Shown here piece by piece: positions 34,011 through 43,573 of a DNA stretch of 64,000 bases. The position numbers and the translations under genes are program-made. This DNA comes from Arthrobacter sp. B3I9 (lineage in GTDB: Bacteria > Actinomycetota > Actinomycetes > Actinomycetales > Micrococcaceae), in contig NZ_JAUSYO010000001.1 of NCBI RefSeq assembly GCF_030816935.1, positions 1,736,001-1,800,000 of the forward strand, written 5' to 3'. The stretch's first letter is position 1. Each line of letters opens with the position of its first letter. Below the pieces are notes generated by a model. That model saw nothing but the letters and a program-made list of their open reading frames with translations, was not told the origin of the DNA and ran no database searches.

Positions 34011-36800
34011 ATGAACGCCGTCCAGAGGTTCATCAGAAGCAGAGTGCTTCTGCTGACCGCCTCCATTTTGATCGTGGCCATGTGCCTCTCGGTCCTTGTC
34101 CAGGGGCAGTCACAGGCGGCGCTGAACCGGACGGTCGACCAGAACTCCCGGGGCCTCTACGACGTGCTCGTCCAGGCGAAGGCCGGCGACAACGGCGGGC
34201 TGGTGCAGCCGGACATCGCCGCTGGCCAGGGCGGCATCAGCTTCGGGCAGCTGGACGCCATCCGAAAGCTGTCCGGCACCTCCGTGGCGGCCCCGATCAG
34301 CCTCGTCTCGCGCGTCACCCAGAACCTGGAGTCCCCGCGCCTGGAAGCCACGGACTACCTCGGCTTCAATGCCGGGCTGGCCGGCACCGCCGGAGATCCG
34401 ACCGCCACCGATCCGAGCAAATGGCCGGCCCCCAAGTCGGTCCTGTCCGATACCGCCAAGAAATACCGCCTGACGGCCAGCGCCGTCAGCTCGGACGGGC
34501 ACTCCGAGCAGACCCTGTTCAAGACCATGGCAGAGGGCTCACTCGGCAAGGCCAAGCTCGTCGAGGAGCAGGTGGCCGGCGGCAAGAACGTCCGGATCAC
34601 AGGTCCGGCGGGGGAGACCGGCATCAAGTTCCCGGCCCCGGCCGGAGGCTCCGAGCACAACCTCTTCAACCTCGCCGTGTCCCTGCCGCAGGCGCCGCAG
34701 GTGTCTGAGTCCGTCGTGGCCGTGGATCCTGTTTCCGAACGCGCCCTGCTTGGCGCGGCCGGTGACTTCCTGGCGCCGCTGGAAAAGGCACCGCCCGCGG
34801 ACGCCCGCAATGCCGGCGCAGTCGGGCGCCACTTCGAAAGCCTTTTCACCACCGGCATCGGCATGGACGAACTCAAGGAAGGCCCCGACTTCCTGGGCGT
34901 CAAGCTCAAGTACTGGGCACCGCTGATGACCCAGTACCAGCAGGCGAAGCGCAGCGGCCAGCTGACCGCCGACTCGCAGGCCATCCCGCTGATCGTCCGC
35001 TCAGGCACCACGCTGGACCTTAAGTACTCGGTCAAGATCGAGGAGATCGACGCGTCCGGCAAAGTCACCAAGGACGTCGGCACCGTCACCCGGTCGCTGG
35101 ACAAGGACTACCTCCCGTTCGTCTCCAAGTCCCCGTTCACCCTGGCCTGGCCCGGCTCCACCGATCTGACAAAGCTGACGGGCGACACCGGCAGCTTCAG
35201 CCAGGGCCTATACAACCCTGCTGAGTGGAGCACCAACTTCGCCTCCGCCCCCAAGTACACCGACGGTGAAACCGCCGGCAACGGGGCCGTGGACAAGAGC
35301 GCCACCCCGGGCGAATGGGTCACCGTAAACCGCCTCCCGGCGAAGGCCGCCAACGGCGCCGCAGTGGACCAGACCCAGCGCGAGCCGGTTGACGAACGCT
35401 CCTATCGGGAAAACCTGGCGACGGGCAAAAAGCTCGCCACGCCGCTCGCCATGGTCTACGGCACGTTCGACGCCGACCAGGTCAAGCAGGCCGCCGGCGA
35501 CGTCAACCGCCTGCCCCTGGGCGGCTACGACCCGACGCCGTTCACCCTGACCAAGGACGCGGCTGGCAAAAACCTGCCGGCCACCGAACTCAAGCCCTCA
35601 CTGAGCGCTACCGGCCTCGCCAGCCAGTCCGCGGGCGCCATCACCGACTATTACGGCCTGGCCGCCGCCCGCGGTTTCGACCAGAACGCCAACGTGATCG
35701 ACGCCGTGCGCGTCCGGGCGAACGCGCCCGGCAGCTGGAAGCAGGCGCAGCCCGAGGTGGAAAAGCTGGCCGACGAGATCCGTGACATGGGCCTGCAGGC
35801 CACGGTCGTCGCCGGGTCCGCCCGCGAGGACGCCAACATCTTCGTGCCCGGCTACTCCAAGGACGACGCCGGCAAGGAATCCGCGCTCGGAACGGTCCAG
35901 CAGTCCTGGGTCCGCCAGGATGCCGCGGACGCCGTCTCCGGATCCCTGACCGGCACCAACCTGACCCTGCTGTTCATCACCCTCTGCGGCGCAGCGCTGC
36001 TCACCGGTGCTTCTACCGTCAGCTACGTCCGCAAGCGCCGCAGCGAGGCCGGGACCTTGCGGGCCATGGGCTGGACGCAGCGCAGGATCCGGTCCTGGGT
36101 GCTGGCCGAGTTTGCTGTAGGCGCGGCCCTGCTGGCCGTTGCCGGAACCGTCCTGAGCCTGATCAGCTGGAACCTCGCTACAGCCATCGTCTCGGCGTCG
36201 GTCGTGGTGCTGTACGTCGGTGCTGCGTTCTTCGCCGCCCGGCAGCTGCGGCACCGTGACGTCATCGACCAGGAACCGCAGCACGACGAACGGCTCATCG
36301 CTGTCGACTCACCGCTCACCTTCGCCAACCGGCAGCTGACCACCAACAAGTTCAACTCGATCTCGCTGGCCGTCGCCGTCGGTGTTTTCGGAGCGGCGGC
36401 GGGCGGGCTCACCGCGCTGCTGATCGACATCCCCCGCGCCGCCGGCGCCACCGCCCTGAGCGGTCTCGCCGCCACCAGCATCGCGCTGCCGAGCATCATC
36501 CTGGGGCTCTCCGGCGTCGCCGTCGGCCTGCTGCTGACCATGGTCACCGGCCGGTTCGAGTTGCAGGCCAAGCGCCAGTACCTCGGCACGCTGCAGGCGA
36601 TGGGCTGGAACCCCGACATGCTCGGCCAGGTCCGGTTCTTCGAAAACGTCATGGTGGGTGCAGTTGCACTGCCGCTGGGCGTTGTCGGCGCCCTCGGCGT
36701 CGGGCTGCTCCTCGCCCCCTATGCCGCGCTCTGGGCCGCTGTCGCCGGGTTCGTGGCTGTACTCTGCTGGATTCCCCTTGCAACGAAAGTGGTCCGATGA
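34011..36800 (+). CDS. FtsX-like ABC transporter permease
   Basis: The 929-residue membrane protein has one N-terminal helix (RVLLLTASILIVAMCLSVLV), an external region of about 600 residues, and three further helix groups near the C-terminus (LTLLFITLCGAALLTGAS; WVLAEFAVGAALLAVAGTVL; ENVMVGAVALPLGVVGALGVGLLL) within FtsX/MacB-type domains. With the downstream ATPase it forms an exporter or mechanotransmission complex of the MacB class. I chose ATG 34011 with AGGAG four bases upstream; a GTG at 33978 is in frame but has no ribosome site. The substrate is unknown. Confidence 0.87.
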   Translation: MNAVQRFIRSRVLLLTASILIVAMCLSVLVQGQSQAALNRTVDQNSRGLYDVLVQAKAGDNGGLVQPDIAAGQGGISFGQLDAIRKLSGTSVAAPISLVSRVTQNLESPRLEATDYLGFNAGLAGTAGDPTATDPSKWPAPKSVLSDTAKKYRLTASAVSSDGHSEQTLFKTMAEGSLGKAKLVEEQVAGGKNVRITGPAGETGIKFPAPAGGSEHNLFNLAVSLPQAPQVSESVVAVDPVSERALLGAAGDFLAPLEKAPPADARNAGAVGRHFESLFTTGIGMDELKEGPDFLGVKLKYWAPLMTQYQQAKRSGQLTADSQAIPLIVRSGTTLDLKYSVKIEEIDASGKVTKDVGTVTRSLDKDYLPFVSKSPFTLAWPGSTDLTKLTGDTGSFSQGLYNPAEWSTNFASAPKYTDGETAGNGAVDKSATPGEWVTVNRLPAKAANGAAVDQTQREPVDERSYRENLATGKKLATPLAMVYGTFDADQVKQAAGDVNRLPLGGYDPTPFTLTKDAAGKNLPATELKPSLSATGLASQSAGAITDYYGLAAARGFDQNANVIDAVRVRANAPGSWKQAQPEVEKLADEIRDMGLQATVVAGSAREDANIFVPGYSKDDAGKESALGTVQQSWVRQDAADAVSGSLTGTNLTLLFITLCGAALLTGASTVSYVRKRRSEAGTLRAMGWTQRRIRSWVLAEFAVGAALLAVAGTVLSLISWNLATAIVSASVVVLYVGAAFFAARQLRHRDVIDQEPQHDERLIAVDSPLTFANRQLTTNKFNSISLAVAVGVFGAAAGGLTALLIDIPRAAGATALSGLAATSIALPSIILGLSGVAVGLLLTMVTGRFELQAKRQYLGTLQAMGWNPDMLGQVRFFENVMVGAVALPLGVVGALGVGLLLAPYAALWAAVAGFVAVLCWIPLATKVVR

Positions 36801-37564
36801 ACAACGACCGAAACCTTGACCGGGCGGCTCACGACCGAATGACGGAGAGCACCCGCCGCGGTGGCCTCCAGACCCGCGCCAACACGATCGTGAAGGCAGC
36901 AGACCACGCCACTCCGCTGGAACTGAGCAACATCACCATCCACTACGGCGGCGGCAAGGGCGGTGCCGAACCCGTCAACGTGGTGGACGACTTCAACATG
37001 ACGCTCCACGCCGGTGAGATGCACTGCATCGCCGGCCGCAGCGGCTCCGGCAAGACCAGCATCCTGACCGTCGGCGCCGGGCTTTCCCTGCCGACGTCGG
37101 GCCGGGTCTTCTGGGAAGGCGACTCGCTCGAGAGCATGAGCGACGACGAGATCGCCGACCGCCGCCGGGCCCTGATCGGCTACGTGGACCAGGGCGGTGC
37201 CCTGATCGACGGGATGAGCGCCCTGGAGAACGTCCTGCTCCCGGCCGTTCCCGACGGCGAGGTGGACAAGCGCCGCGACATGGCCAAGGATCTGCTGGAC
37301 CTCGTGGGACTGGGCAGGCGCATGCGCCACCGCCCGGCACAGCTCTCCGGCGGTGAGCGCCAGCGCGTGGCGATCGCCCGGGCCCTGATCCTGGGCACCC
37401 GCGTGCTCGTGGTGGACGAACCCACGGCCAGCCTTGACCGCTCCGCGGCCAACCGCATCATCAGCATCCTCAAGGACACCACCTCGGACGGCATCGCCGT
37501 GCTCGTGGCTTCACATGACCACGAACTTGTCCGCCAGAGCGATACCCTCACAGAACTGATCTAG
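36797..37564 (+). CDS. ABC transporter ATP-binding protein, MacB/LolD type
   Basis: A 255-residue ATPase with Walker A (GRSGSGKTS), Q-loop, signature (LSGGERQRVAIARAL) and Walker B (VLVVDEPTASLD), closest in layout to the ATPases that drive FtsX-like permeases. The first 40 residues are an extra polar stretch before the nucleotide-binding fold. Its ATG overlaps the permease stop by four bases, so the two are made together. It ends nine bases before metG. Confidence 0.93.
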   Translation: MNNDRNLDRAAHDRMTESTRRGGLQTRANTIVKAADHATPLELSNITIHYGGGKGGAEPVNVVDDFNMTLHAGEMHCIAGRSGSGKTSILTVGAGLSLPTSGRVFWEGDSLESMSDDEIADRRRALIGYVDQGGALIDGMSALENVLLPAVPDGEVDKRRDMAKDLLDLVGLGRRMRHRPAQLSGGERQRVAIARALILGTRVLVVDEPTASLDRSAANRIISILKDTTSDGIAVLVASHDHELVRQSDTLTELI

Positions 37565-37573
37565 GTTTAAACA

Positions 37574-39133
37574 GTGACTTCTTCCGAAAAGACCCCGTTC
37601 TACATCACTACCGCCATCAGCTACCCCAACGGCGTGCCGCATATCGGCCACGCCTATGAGGTCATCGCGACCGATGCGATGGCGCGCTTCAAGCGGCTGG
37701 ACGGCTACGACGTCTTCTTCATGACCGGCACGGACGAGCACGGCCTCAAGATGCAGCAAACGGCGGAGAAGGAAGGCCTCCCCGTCAAGGAGCTCGCCGA
37801 CCGCAACTCGGCCGCGTTCCGGCAGATGAGCGACGACTTGGGCATCTCGCTGAGCCGATTCATCCGCACCACGGACCAGGACCACTACGCGGCCGCCAAG
37901 GCGCTGTGGCAGCGGATGGAGGCCAATGGCGACATCTACCTGTCCAAATACGCCGGCTGGTACTCCGTCCGGGACGAGCGGTACTTCGTCGAGGACGAAA
38001 CGGAGGTGCACGCCGACGGCCTGCGCTACGCGTCCGAAACCGGCACCGAGGTGACCTGGACCGAAGAGGAAAGCTATTTCTTCAAGCTCGCCTCCTACCA
38101 GGACCGGCTGCTGGCCCACTACGCCGACTACCCGGAATTCGGGGCGCCGCACAACCGCTTCAACGAGGTCATCAGCTTCGTCAAGGGTGGCCTCGAGGAC
38201 CTGTCCATCAGCCGCACCTCCTTTAAATGGGGCGTCCCCGTCCCGGGCAACCCGGACCACGTCATGTACGTCTGGGTCGACGCGCTGACCAACTACCTGA
38301 CCGGCGTCGGCTTCCCCGACACCGAGTCCGAGTTGTTCCGCAAGTACTGGCCCGCAGACGTCCACGTGATCGGCAAGGACATCTCCCGCTTCCACGCGGT
38401 CTACTGGCCGGCCTTTCTCATGTCCGCCGGGCTGGAACTGCCCAGGCGCGTCATGATCCACGGCTTCCTGCACAACCAGGGCGTCAAGATGTCCAAGTCG
38501 CTGGGCAACGTGGTGGCGCCGGCTGACTGGGTGGCCCAGTACGGCCTGGACCAGGTCCGCTTCTTCCTGCTCCGCGAAGTACCTTTCGGCGCCGACGGCT
38601 CCTACAGCCACGACGCAATCGTCGGCCGGATGAACGCCGACCTCGCCAACAACTTCGGCAACCTGGCCCAGCGTTCGCTGTCCATGGTTGCCAAGAACTG
38701 CGACGGACGCGTTCCGGTCCCGGGCGGCTTCAGCGCCGAGGACGCAGCGCTGCTGGGCCAGGCCAATGGCCTGCTCGACATCGCACGCGCCGCCTTCGAC
38801 AAGCAGGAGTTCAGCCGGGCGCTCGAAGCCATCTGGGGAACCCTGGGCGACACGAACGCGTACTTTGCGGAGCAGGCGCCCTGGGTGCTGCGCAAGACCG
38901 ACGTCGAACGCATGAACACTGTCCTCTATGTCACCCTCGAGGTGCTCCGTATCGTGGCGATCCTGGCGCAGCCGGTCATGCCGGCCGCGACGGCCGCGAT
39001 CCTCGAGACCCTCGGACAGCCCGAGGGCGAGGCACGCCAGTTCGCGGCCCTCTCCGAGCCGATTGCCGCCGGCACGGTCCTGCCCGCGCCGGCTCCGGTC
39101 TTCCCCAAGTACGAGGAGCCGGCCGAGGTATAA
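37574..39133 (+). CDS. metG: methionine--tRNA ligase
   Basis: A class I synthetase of 519 residues with the HIGH-type motif [14 protein letters not shown] and the KMSKS loop ([10 protein letters not shown]). The tRNA-binding helical domain follows, without the extra C-terminal EMAP-like domain. The compact form is common in actinobacteria. The start is GTG, within a TTTAAACAGTG context and with no clear ribosome site. It is downstream of the ABC genes in the same direction and may be partly cotranscribed. Confidence 0.96.
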   Translation: MTSSEKTPFYITTAISYPNGVPHIGHAYEVIATDAMARFKRLDGYDVFFMTGTDEHGLKMQQTAEKEGLPVKELADRNSAAFRQMSDDLGISLSRFIRTTDQDHYAAAKALWQRMEANGDIYLSKYAGWYSVRDERYFVEDETEVHADGLRYASETGTEVTWTEEESYFFKLASYQDRLLAHYADYPEFGAPHNRFNEVISFVKGGLEDLSISRTSFKWGVPVPGNPDHVMYVWVDALTNYLTGVGFPDTESELFRKYWPADVHVIGKDISRFHAVYWPAFLMSAGLELPRRVMIHGFLHNQGVKMSKSLGNVVAPADWVAQYGLDQVRFFLLREVPFGADGSYSHDAIVGRMNADLANNFGNLAQRSLSMVAKNCDGRVPVPGGFSAEDAALLGQANGLLDIARAAFDKQEFSRALEAIWGTLGDTNAYFAEQAPWVLRKTDVERMNTVLYVTLEVLRIVAILAQPVMPAATAAILETLGQPEGEARQFAALSEPIAAGTVLPAPAPVFPKYEEPAEV

Positions 39134-39156
39134 CGCCGTTTCTCGCGGTGTTCGGA

Positions 39157-39199
39157 TAATGAGACGGGTTGACCAGTATGTGGATGACTTGGCTACGCT
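39157..39199 (+). promoter_or_regulatory. leuB promoter with BCAA operator
   Basis: GATAATGAGACG (39155-39166) abuts TTGACC (39169-39174, -35). TACGCT (39194-39199, -10) lies 19 bases further and ends six bases before the leuB ATG. Confidence 0.65.
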
Positions 39200-39205
39200 G
39201 AAATC

Positions 39206-40258
39206 ATGAGCGCATCCACGATTGATCTGGCCGTTATTCCCGGCGACGGCATCGGCCCGGAAGTCACCGCCGAGGCCCTGAAGGTTCTGGCGAAGGCGGC
39301 CGCGGCCGAGGGGATCGTGCTGCAGCAGACGCACTATAAGCTCGGCGCCCAGCACTGGCTCGAGACCGGGGAGACACTGCCGGCCGAGACCCTCGAGGAC
39401 CTGCGCGCCCGCGACGCCATCCTCTTCGGCGCCATCGGGGCGGCCCCTGGCGACACCCGGATCCCCTCGGGCCTCATCGAACGCGAGCTGCTCCTGAAGC
39501 TGCGCTTCAGCCTCGACCACTTCGTCAACCTGCGGCCCTCGAAGCTGTATGCCGGCGTTGGCAGCCCGCTCGCTAACCCGGGGGACATCGACTTCCTCGT
39601 GGTCCGTGAGGGCACCGAAGGACCCTACGTGGGCAACGGCGGAACGCTGCGGGCCGGCACCCCGCACGAGGTGGCCACCGAGGTGTCGCTGAACACCGCC
39701 CACGGCGTGGAGCGCCTGGTCCGGGATGCCTTCCGCCGGGCCAATGACCGGCCGCGCAAGAAACTGACGCTCGTGCACAAGCACAACGTGCTGGTGTATG
39801 CCGGGCACCTCTGGAAGCGCACCGTGGAAGCCGTCGCCCAAGAGTTCCCCGAGGTCAGTCACGACTACCTGCACATCGACGCCGCCATGATTTTCCTGGT
39901 GACCGATCCGGCCCGCTTCGACGTGATCGTCACGGACAACCTCTTCGGCGACATCATCACCGACCTCGCCGCCGCCGTGACCGGAGGCATCGGCCTGGCA
40001 GCGTCCGCCAGCATCAACATGGAGCGGACCGCACCGTCCATGTTTGAACCCGTGCACGGTTCCGCCCCGGACATCGCCGGGCAGCAGAAGGCCGATCCCA
40101 CGGCCGCCATCCTTTCCGCCGCCCTGCTGCTGGACCACCTTGGCCATGCCGCCGCCGCCCGCAAGATCGAAGCGGCCGTAGCTGCCGACATCGCGGGCCG
40201 GAACGGCGCGGTCCGCAGCACCGGCGCCGTCGGCGACGCCGTCGCCGCCGCCCTGTAG
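39206..40258 (+). CDS. leuB: 3-isopropylmalate dehydrogenase
   Basis: The 350-residue NAD enzyme oxidises and decarboxylates 3-isopropylmalate in leucine synthesis. Family motifs: [20 protein letters not shown], the substrate arginines in [17 protein letters not shown], and the C-terminal [17 protein letters not shown] and [11 protein letters not shown]. Transcription should begin on the ATG itself given the -10 position, and no ribosome site is present. The element GATAATGAGACG at its promoter is identical to that between the IclR gene and leuC. Confidence 0.97.
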   Translation: MSASTIDLAVIPGDGIGPEVTAEALKVLAKAAAAEGIVLQQTHYKLGAQHWLETGETLPAETLEDLRARDAILFGAIGAAPGDTRIPSGLIERELLLKLRFSLDHFVNLRPSKLYAGVGSPLANPGDIDFLVVREGTEGPYVGNGGTLRAGTPHEVATEVSLNTAHGVERLVRDAFRRANDRPRKKLTLVHKHNVLVYAGHLWKRTVEAVAQEFPEVSHDYLHIDAAMIFLVTDPARFDVIVTDNLFGDIITDLAAAVTGGIGLAASASINMERTAPSMFEPVHGSAPDIAGQQKADPTAAILSAALLLDHLGHAAAARKIEAAVAADIAGRNGAVRSTGAVGDAVAAAL

Positions 40259-40387
40259 GAGGGGCCCCTCCCGGCGCCACCGGAAGGCCCCGGTATCGGG
40301 CGTAAGCTAGTTTCGAATCACCAACATGCTGCCGTGGTCCGACGACGGACCATGTTCATACACCAGGCAGCCGACCGTGGAGGAACC

Positions 40388-41500
40388 ATGACCCAGACTG
40401 CCCATGGCGTCGAATTCACCCAGCACCTTTCGGCAACCCCGAAGTCCGCTGACGAGCGTGCAGCCATCCTGGCGAACCCGGGTTTCGGCAACTACTTCAC
40501 CGACCACACCGCGGTGGTCGACTACAGTGTCGACGCCGAGGGCCAGGGCGGCTGGCACGATGCGCGGATCGAACCCTACGGTCCCATCACGCTGGATCCT
40601 TCCGCCGCCGTGCTGCACTACGGCCAGGAGATCTTCGAAGGGCTCAAGGCCTACCGCCACGCGGATGGGTCCATCTGGACCTTCCGTCCCGAGGCCAATG
40701 CCGCCCGCCTGAACAGCTCCGCCCGGCGCCTGGCCCTCCCGGAACTGCCGGAGGAGTACTTCCTGGGAGCCATCCGCGAACTCGTCACGGCGGACAAGGA
40801 ATGGGTCCCGTCCGGCGACGGCGAAGCGCTCTACCTGCGCCCCTTCATGATCGCCACCGAGGCGTTCCTCGGGGTCCGCGCTGCCCGCGAGGTGTCCTTC
40901 CGCGTCATCGCATCGCCGGCCGGCAACTACTTCGGCGGCGAACTCAAGCCCGTCTCGATCTGGATCTCCCGCGAATACGCCCGTGCGGGCCGAGGCGGGA
41001 CCGGAGCCGCCAAGTGCGGCGGCAACTACGCCGCCTCGCTCATCGCCCAGCAGGAGGCTGAAGCCCACGGCTGCAAGCAGGTGCTGTTCCTGGACCACTT
41101 CAACGACGACGCCGTCGAAGAGCTCGGCGGCATGAACGTGTTCTTCGTGATGAAGGACGGATCCCTGGTCACTCCGGCGCTCACGGGAACCATCCTCGAG
41201 GGTGTCACCCGGATGTCCGTTCTGCAGGTGGCCAAGGACATGGGCCGGGAAGTCACCGAGCGCAAGATCACCCTCGCAGAATGGCGCGACGGCGTGGCCT
41301 CCGGCGACATCACCGAAGTCTTCGCGTGCGGGACGGCCGCCGTCATCACGCCCATCGGCGTGCTCAAGGACGAGACCGAGTTCATCGGCTCCGAGGACGC
41401 GGCCGCGGGGGAGACCACCATGGCCATCCGCGAGCAGCTTCTGGGCATCCAGACCGGCACCGTCGAGGACACGCACGGCTGGCTGACCCGCCTGGCGTAA
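40388..41500 (+). CDS. ilvE: branched-chain amino acid aminotransferase
   Basis: A 370-residue class IV PLP aminotransferase that performs the last step of valine, leucine and isoleucine synthesis. The PLP lysine lies in [13 protein letters not shown], and the family marks [14 protein letters not shown] and [15 protein letters not shown] are present. I chose ATG 40388 because GGAGGAACC precedes it. It follows leuB after 130 bases, so it may have its own promoter. A small hairpin (TGGTCCG/CGGACCA) lies in its leader. It ends in a 16-bp terminator stem. Confidence 0.96.
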   Translation: MTQTAHGVEFTQHLSATPKSADERAAILANPGFGNYFTDHTAVVDYSVDAEGQGGWHDARIEPYGPITLDPSAAVLHYGQEIFEGLKAYRHADGSIWTFRPEANAARLNSSARRLALPELPEEYFLGAIRELVTADKEWVPSGDGEALYLRPFMIATEAFLGVRAAREVSFRVIASPAGNYFGGELKPVSIWISREYARAGRGGTGAAKCGGNYAASLIAQQEAEAHGCKQVLFLDHFNDDAVEELGGMNVFFVMKDGSLVTPALTGTILEGVTRMSVLQVAKDMGREVTERKITLAEWRDGVASGDITEVFACGTAAVITPIGVLKDETEFIGSEDAAAGETTMAIREQLLGIQTGTVEDTHGWLTRLA

Positions 41501-41524
41501 CAGCGTCAGGTTCCCACAGCGTCC

Positions 41525-41561
41525 GACGGCGGCCCCGCACTATTGGTGCGGGGCCGCCGTC
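41525..41561 (+). terminator. terminator of ilvE
   Basis: A perfect 16-bp stem, GACGGCGGCCCCGCAC and its complement, closes a TATTG loop. A short T-rich stretch follows. Confidence 0.85.
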
Positions 41562-41580
41562 GTTCTGGGAAGATGGAACG

Positions 41581-42372
41581 GTGATCCCCGAAGACTCCCG
41601 CGACGTTGCCCGCAGCACGGCACTCACGCGCTTCCGGCTTGCCCCGAACCCCGGGCCGATGAGCCTGCATGGCACGAACTCCTACGTGATCGCGGCGCCG
41701 GGGGCTGCCGGCACCGTCGTCGTCGATCCGGGACCGACGGACGAGCAGCACCTGCGGGACCTGGCCGGCGCCGGCCGGGTGGAGCTCATCCTCATTACCC
41801 ACCGGCATGCGGACCACACGGCCGCCGCGGAGCGCTTTGCCGAACTCACCGGCGCCCCCGTCCGTGCAGCCGATCCGTCCCACTGCCACGGCGGCAGCCC
41901 GTTGCGGGACGGCGAAGTGATCCACGCCGCCGGGGTGGAGATCAGGGTGCTCGCGACGCCGGGCCACACCTCCGACTCGGTCTGCTTCCACCTCCCCGGC
42001 GACGGCGCCCGGGGGTCGGTGCTCACCGGCGACACCATCCTGGGCCTCGGAACGACAGTGCTGGACTATCCCGACGGCACCCTCGGTGACTACCTGTGGT
42101 CCCTGGACCGGCTGGAGGAACTGGGCCCGGCGACCGTCCTTCCGGCCCACGGACCCATGTTGCCGGCCCTGGACAAGATTGTCCGCGCGTACCGCGACCA
42201 CCGCCAGGACCGGCTCGCCCAGATCCGCTCAGCCCTCGCGGAGCTGGGTGCGGGCGCCGAGGTGACGGACGTGGCCGACGCCGTCTACGCCGCCGTCGAC
42301 CCCGCGGTGCGGCCCGCTGCGGAACTCTCCGTCGCCGCGCAGCTGCACTACCTGCGCAGCGCACCCAACTGA
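41581..42372 (+). CDS. MBL-fold metallo-hydrolase (LACTB2-like)
   Basis: A protein of 263 residues with the metallo-beta-lactamase core: LHGTNSYVIA, the zinc motif THRHADHTAAAE (HxHxDH), ATPGHTSDSVCF and TGDTILGLG. A C-terminal winged-helix-like tail follows. The layout resembles LACTB2-type hydrolases or nucleases, for which RNA cleavage has been shown in animals, but the bacterial substrate is unknown. GTG start; it begins 20 bases after the ilvE terminator and precedes the FAH gene. Confidence 0.88.
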   Translation: MIPEDSRDVARSTALTRFRLAPNPGPMSLHGTNSYVIAAPGAAGTVVVDPGPTDEQHLRDLAGAGRVELILITHRHADHTAAAERFAELTGAPVRAADPSHCHGGSPLRDGEVIHAAGVEIRVLATPGHTSDSVCFHLPGDGARGSVLTGDTILGLGTTVLDYPDGTLGDYLWSLDRLEELGPATVLPAHGPMLPALDKIVRAYRDHRQDRLAQIRSALAELGAGAEVTDVADAVYAAVDPAVRPAAELSVAAQLHYLRSAPN

Positions 42373-42448
42373 CTCGCATTTGGTGTCGCTTTCAGCGCCC
42401 AAAACGACGTCACCTGCGACCCGGTTGGGAGACGGTACGCTAGGACCC

Positions 42449-43225
42449 ATGCGTATCGCCCGGTTTGTAGTCGAATCTGATCCCCTCTACGGCATTGTTG
42501 AAGGTGAGCCCGGCAGTGAGGAAGTCACTGTAATCCACGGCGATCCCTTCTTCCACGGTGTCGAGCGAACTGCCGTCAAGCACAAGCTGGAAGACGTGCG
42601 CCTGCTGGCGCCGATCATTCCGCGCAGCAAGGTGGTCGGCGTCGGACGGAACTTCGTCGAGCACGCCCACGAACTCGGCAACGAAGTCCCCAAGCAGCCG
42701 CTGCTTTTCCTGAAGCCGAACACGTCGGTGGTCGGCCCCAATGATCCGATCATCCTGCCGGAGTTCTCGGACGACGTGTCCTTCGAAGCAGAGCTCTGCG
42801 TCGTGATCGGCCGGATCTGCAAGGACGTTCCGGAAGACCGCGTCGACGACGTCATTTTCGGCTACACCTGCGGCAACGACCTCACCGCACGCGACGCCCA
42901 GAAGACCGACCTGCAATGGGCGCGGGCCAAGGGCTTTGACACGTCCGCGCCGCTGGGCCCGTGGATCGAGACCGAACTCGACACCGAAGACCTGCAGATC
43001 CAGGGCAGGTTGAATGGCGAACTGCGCCAGGACGGCAGCACCAGCCAGATGATCCGCGGCGTCCGTGAACTCGTTTCCGTTGTCTCCCACGCGTTCACCC
43101 TGCTGCCCGGCGATGTCATCATGACCGGCACGCCCGCAGGTGTGGGGCAGGTCCAGCCCGGCGACCGCTTCGAGGTGGAGATCGAGGGCATCGGCCGCCT
43201 CTCCAACCCCGTGGTCCGCCGCTAA
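42449..43225 (+). CDS. fumarylacetoacetate hydrolase family protein
   Basis: A 258-residue protein with a short N-terminal domain and the FAH catalytic domain: VVGVGRNFVEHAHELG, FEAELCVVIGR with the metal-binding acids, YTCGNDLTARDAQ and MTGTPAGVGQVQPGD. Members hydrolyse or decarboxylate acylpyruvates or 2-keto acids. Upstream of gltX this gene is widely conserved in actinobacteria, but its substrate is not known from sequence. TACGCT at 42436-42441 ends seven bases before the ATG, which suggests a leaderless mRNA. Confidence 0.92.
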   Translation: MRIARFVVESDPLYGIVEGEPGSEEVTVIHGDPFFHGVERTAVKHKLEDVRLLAPIIPRSKVVGVGRNFVEHAHELGNEVPKQPLLFLKPNTSVVGPNDPIILPEFSDDVSFEAELCVVIGRICKDVPEDRVDDVIFGYTCGNDLTARDAQKTDLQWARAKGFDTSAPLGPWIETELDTEDLQIQGRLNGELRQDGSTSQMIRGVRELVSVVSHAFTLLPGDVIMTGTPAGVGQVQPGDRFEVEIEGIGRLSNPVVRR

Positions 43226-43241
43226 GCCGGAAACGGGCTCC

Positions 43242-43478
43242 ATGAACAACGGTGCGTGGCGCCGGCCGCCGGCTAGGTCCTGGCGCCGCAACTCCTTCCT
43301 GTTCTATGCCCTCGGGTCTATCGGCACCTTTGCGATGGCTGCGCGTGCCGTCCACTGGCTCGGGGGCCCGCAATGGCTGGCCTTGGCCTTGGTCGGGGCC
43401 GGCCTGGCTCTGGCCTGCTATTACCTGACCCGCGCGCTGCTTGGCATGTGGACGAAGCGCGCGGCTGCCCGCCGCTGA
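43242..43478 (+). CDS. small membrane protein (78 aa)
   Basis: Two hydrophobic helices (LFYALGSIGTFAMAARAVHWLGG and WLALALVGAGLALACYYLT) lie between a basic N-terminus (WRRPPARSWRR) and a basic C-terminus (KRAAARR). It starts 17 bases after the FAH stop and precedes a multicopper oxidase. I do not recognise the family. The position suggests it belongs with either neighbour; basic ends on both sides fit a hairpin with both termini in the cytoplasm. Confidence 0.6.
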   Translation: MNNGAWRRPPARSWRRNSFLFYALGSIGTFAMAARAVHWLGGPQWLALALVGAGLALACYYLTRALLGMWTKRAAARR

Positions 43479-43573
43479 CGTGCGGCAACAGAAGCCCAGA
43501 ATATCCAAAGGTCCCACCCCTATCCTTGCCGTGCCGGAACAGCATCTGCGGTCCGGCGGGGCGGGAGGGGTGC

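Noticed and set aside
37564..37574. Riboswitch or T-box before metG
   Set aside because: Only nine bases separate it from the ABC gene; there is no room for a structured leader.
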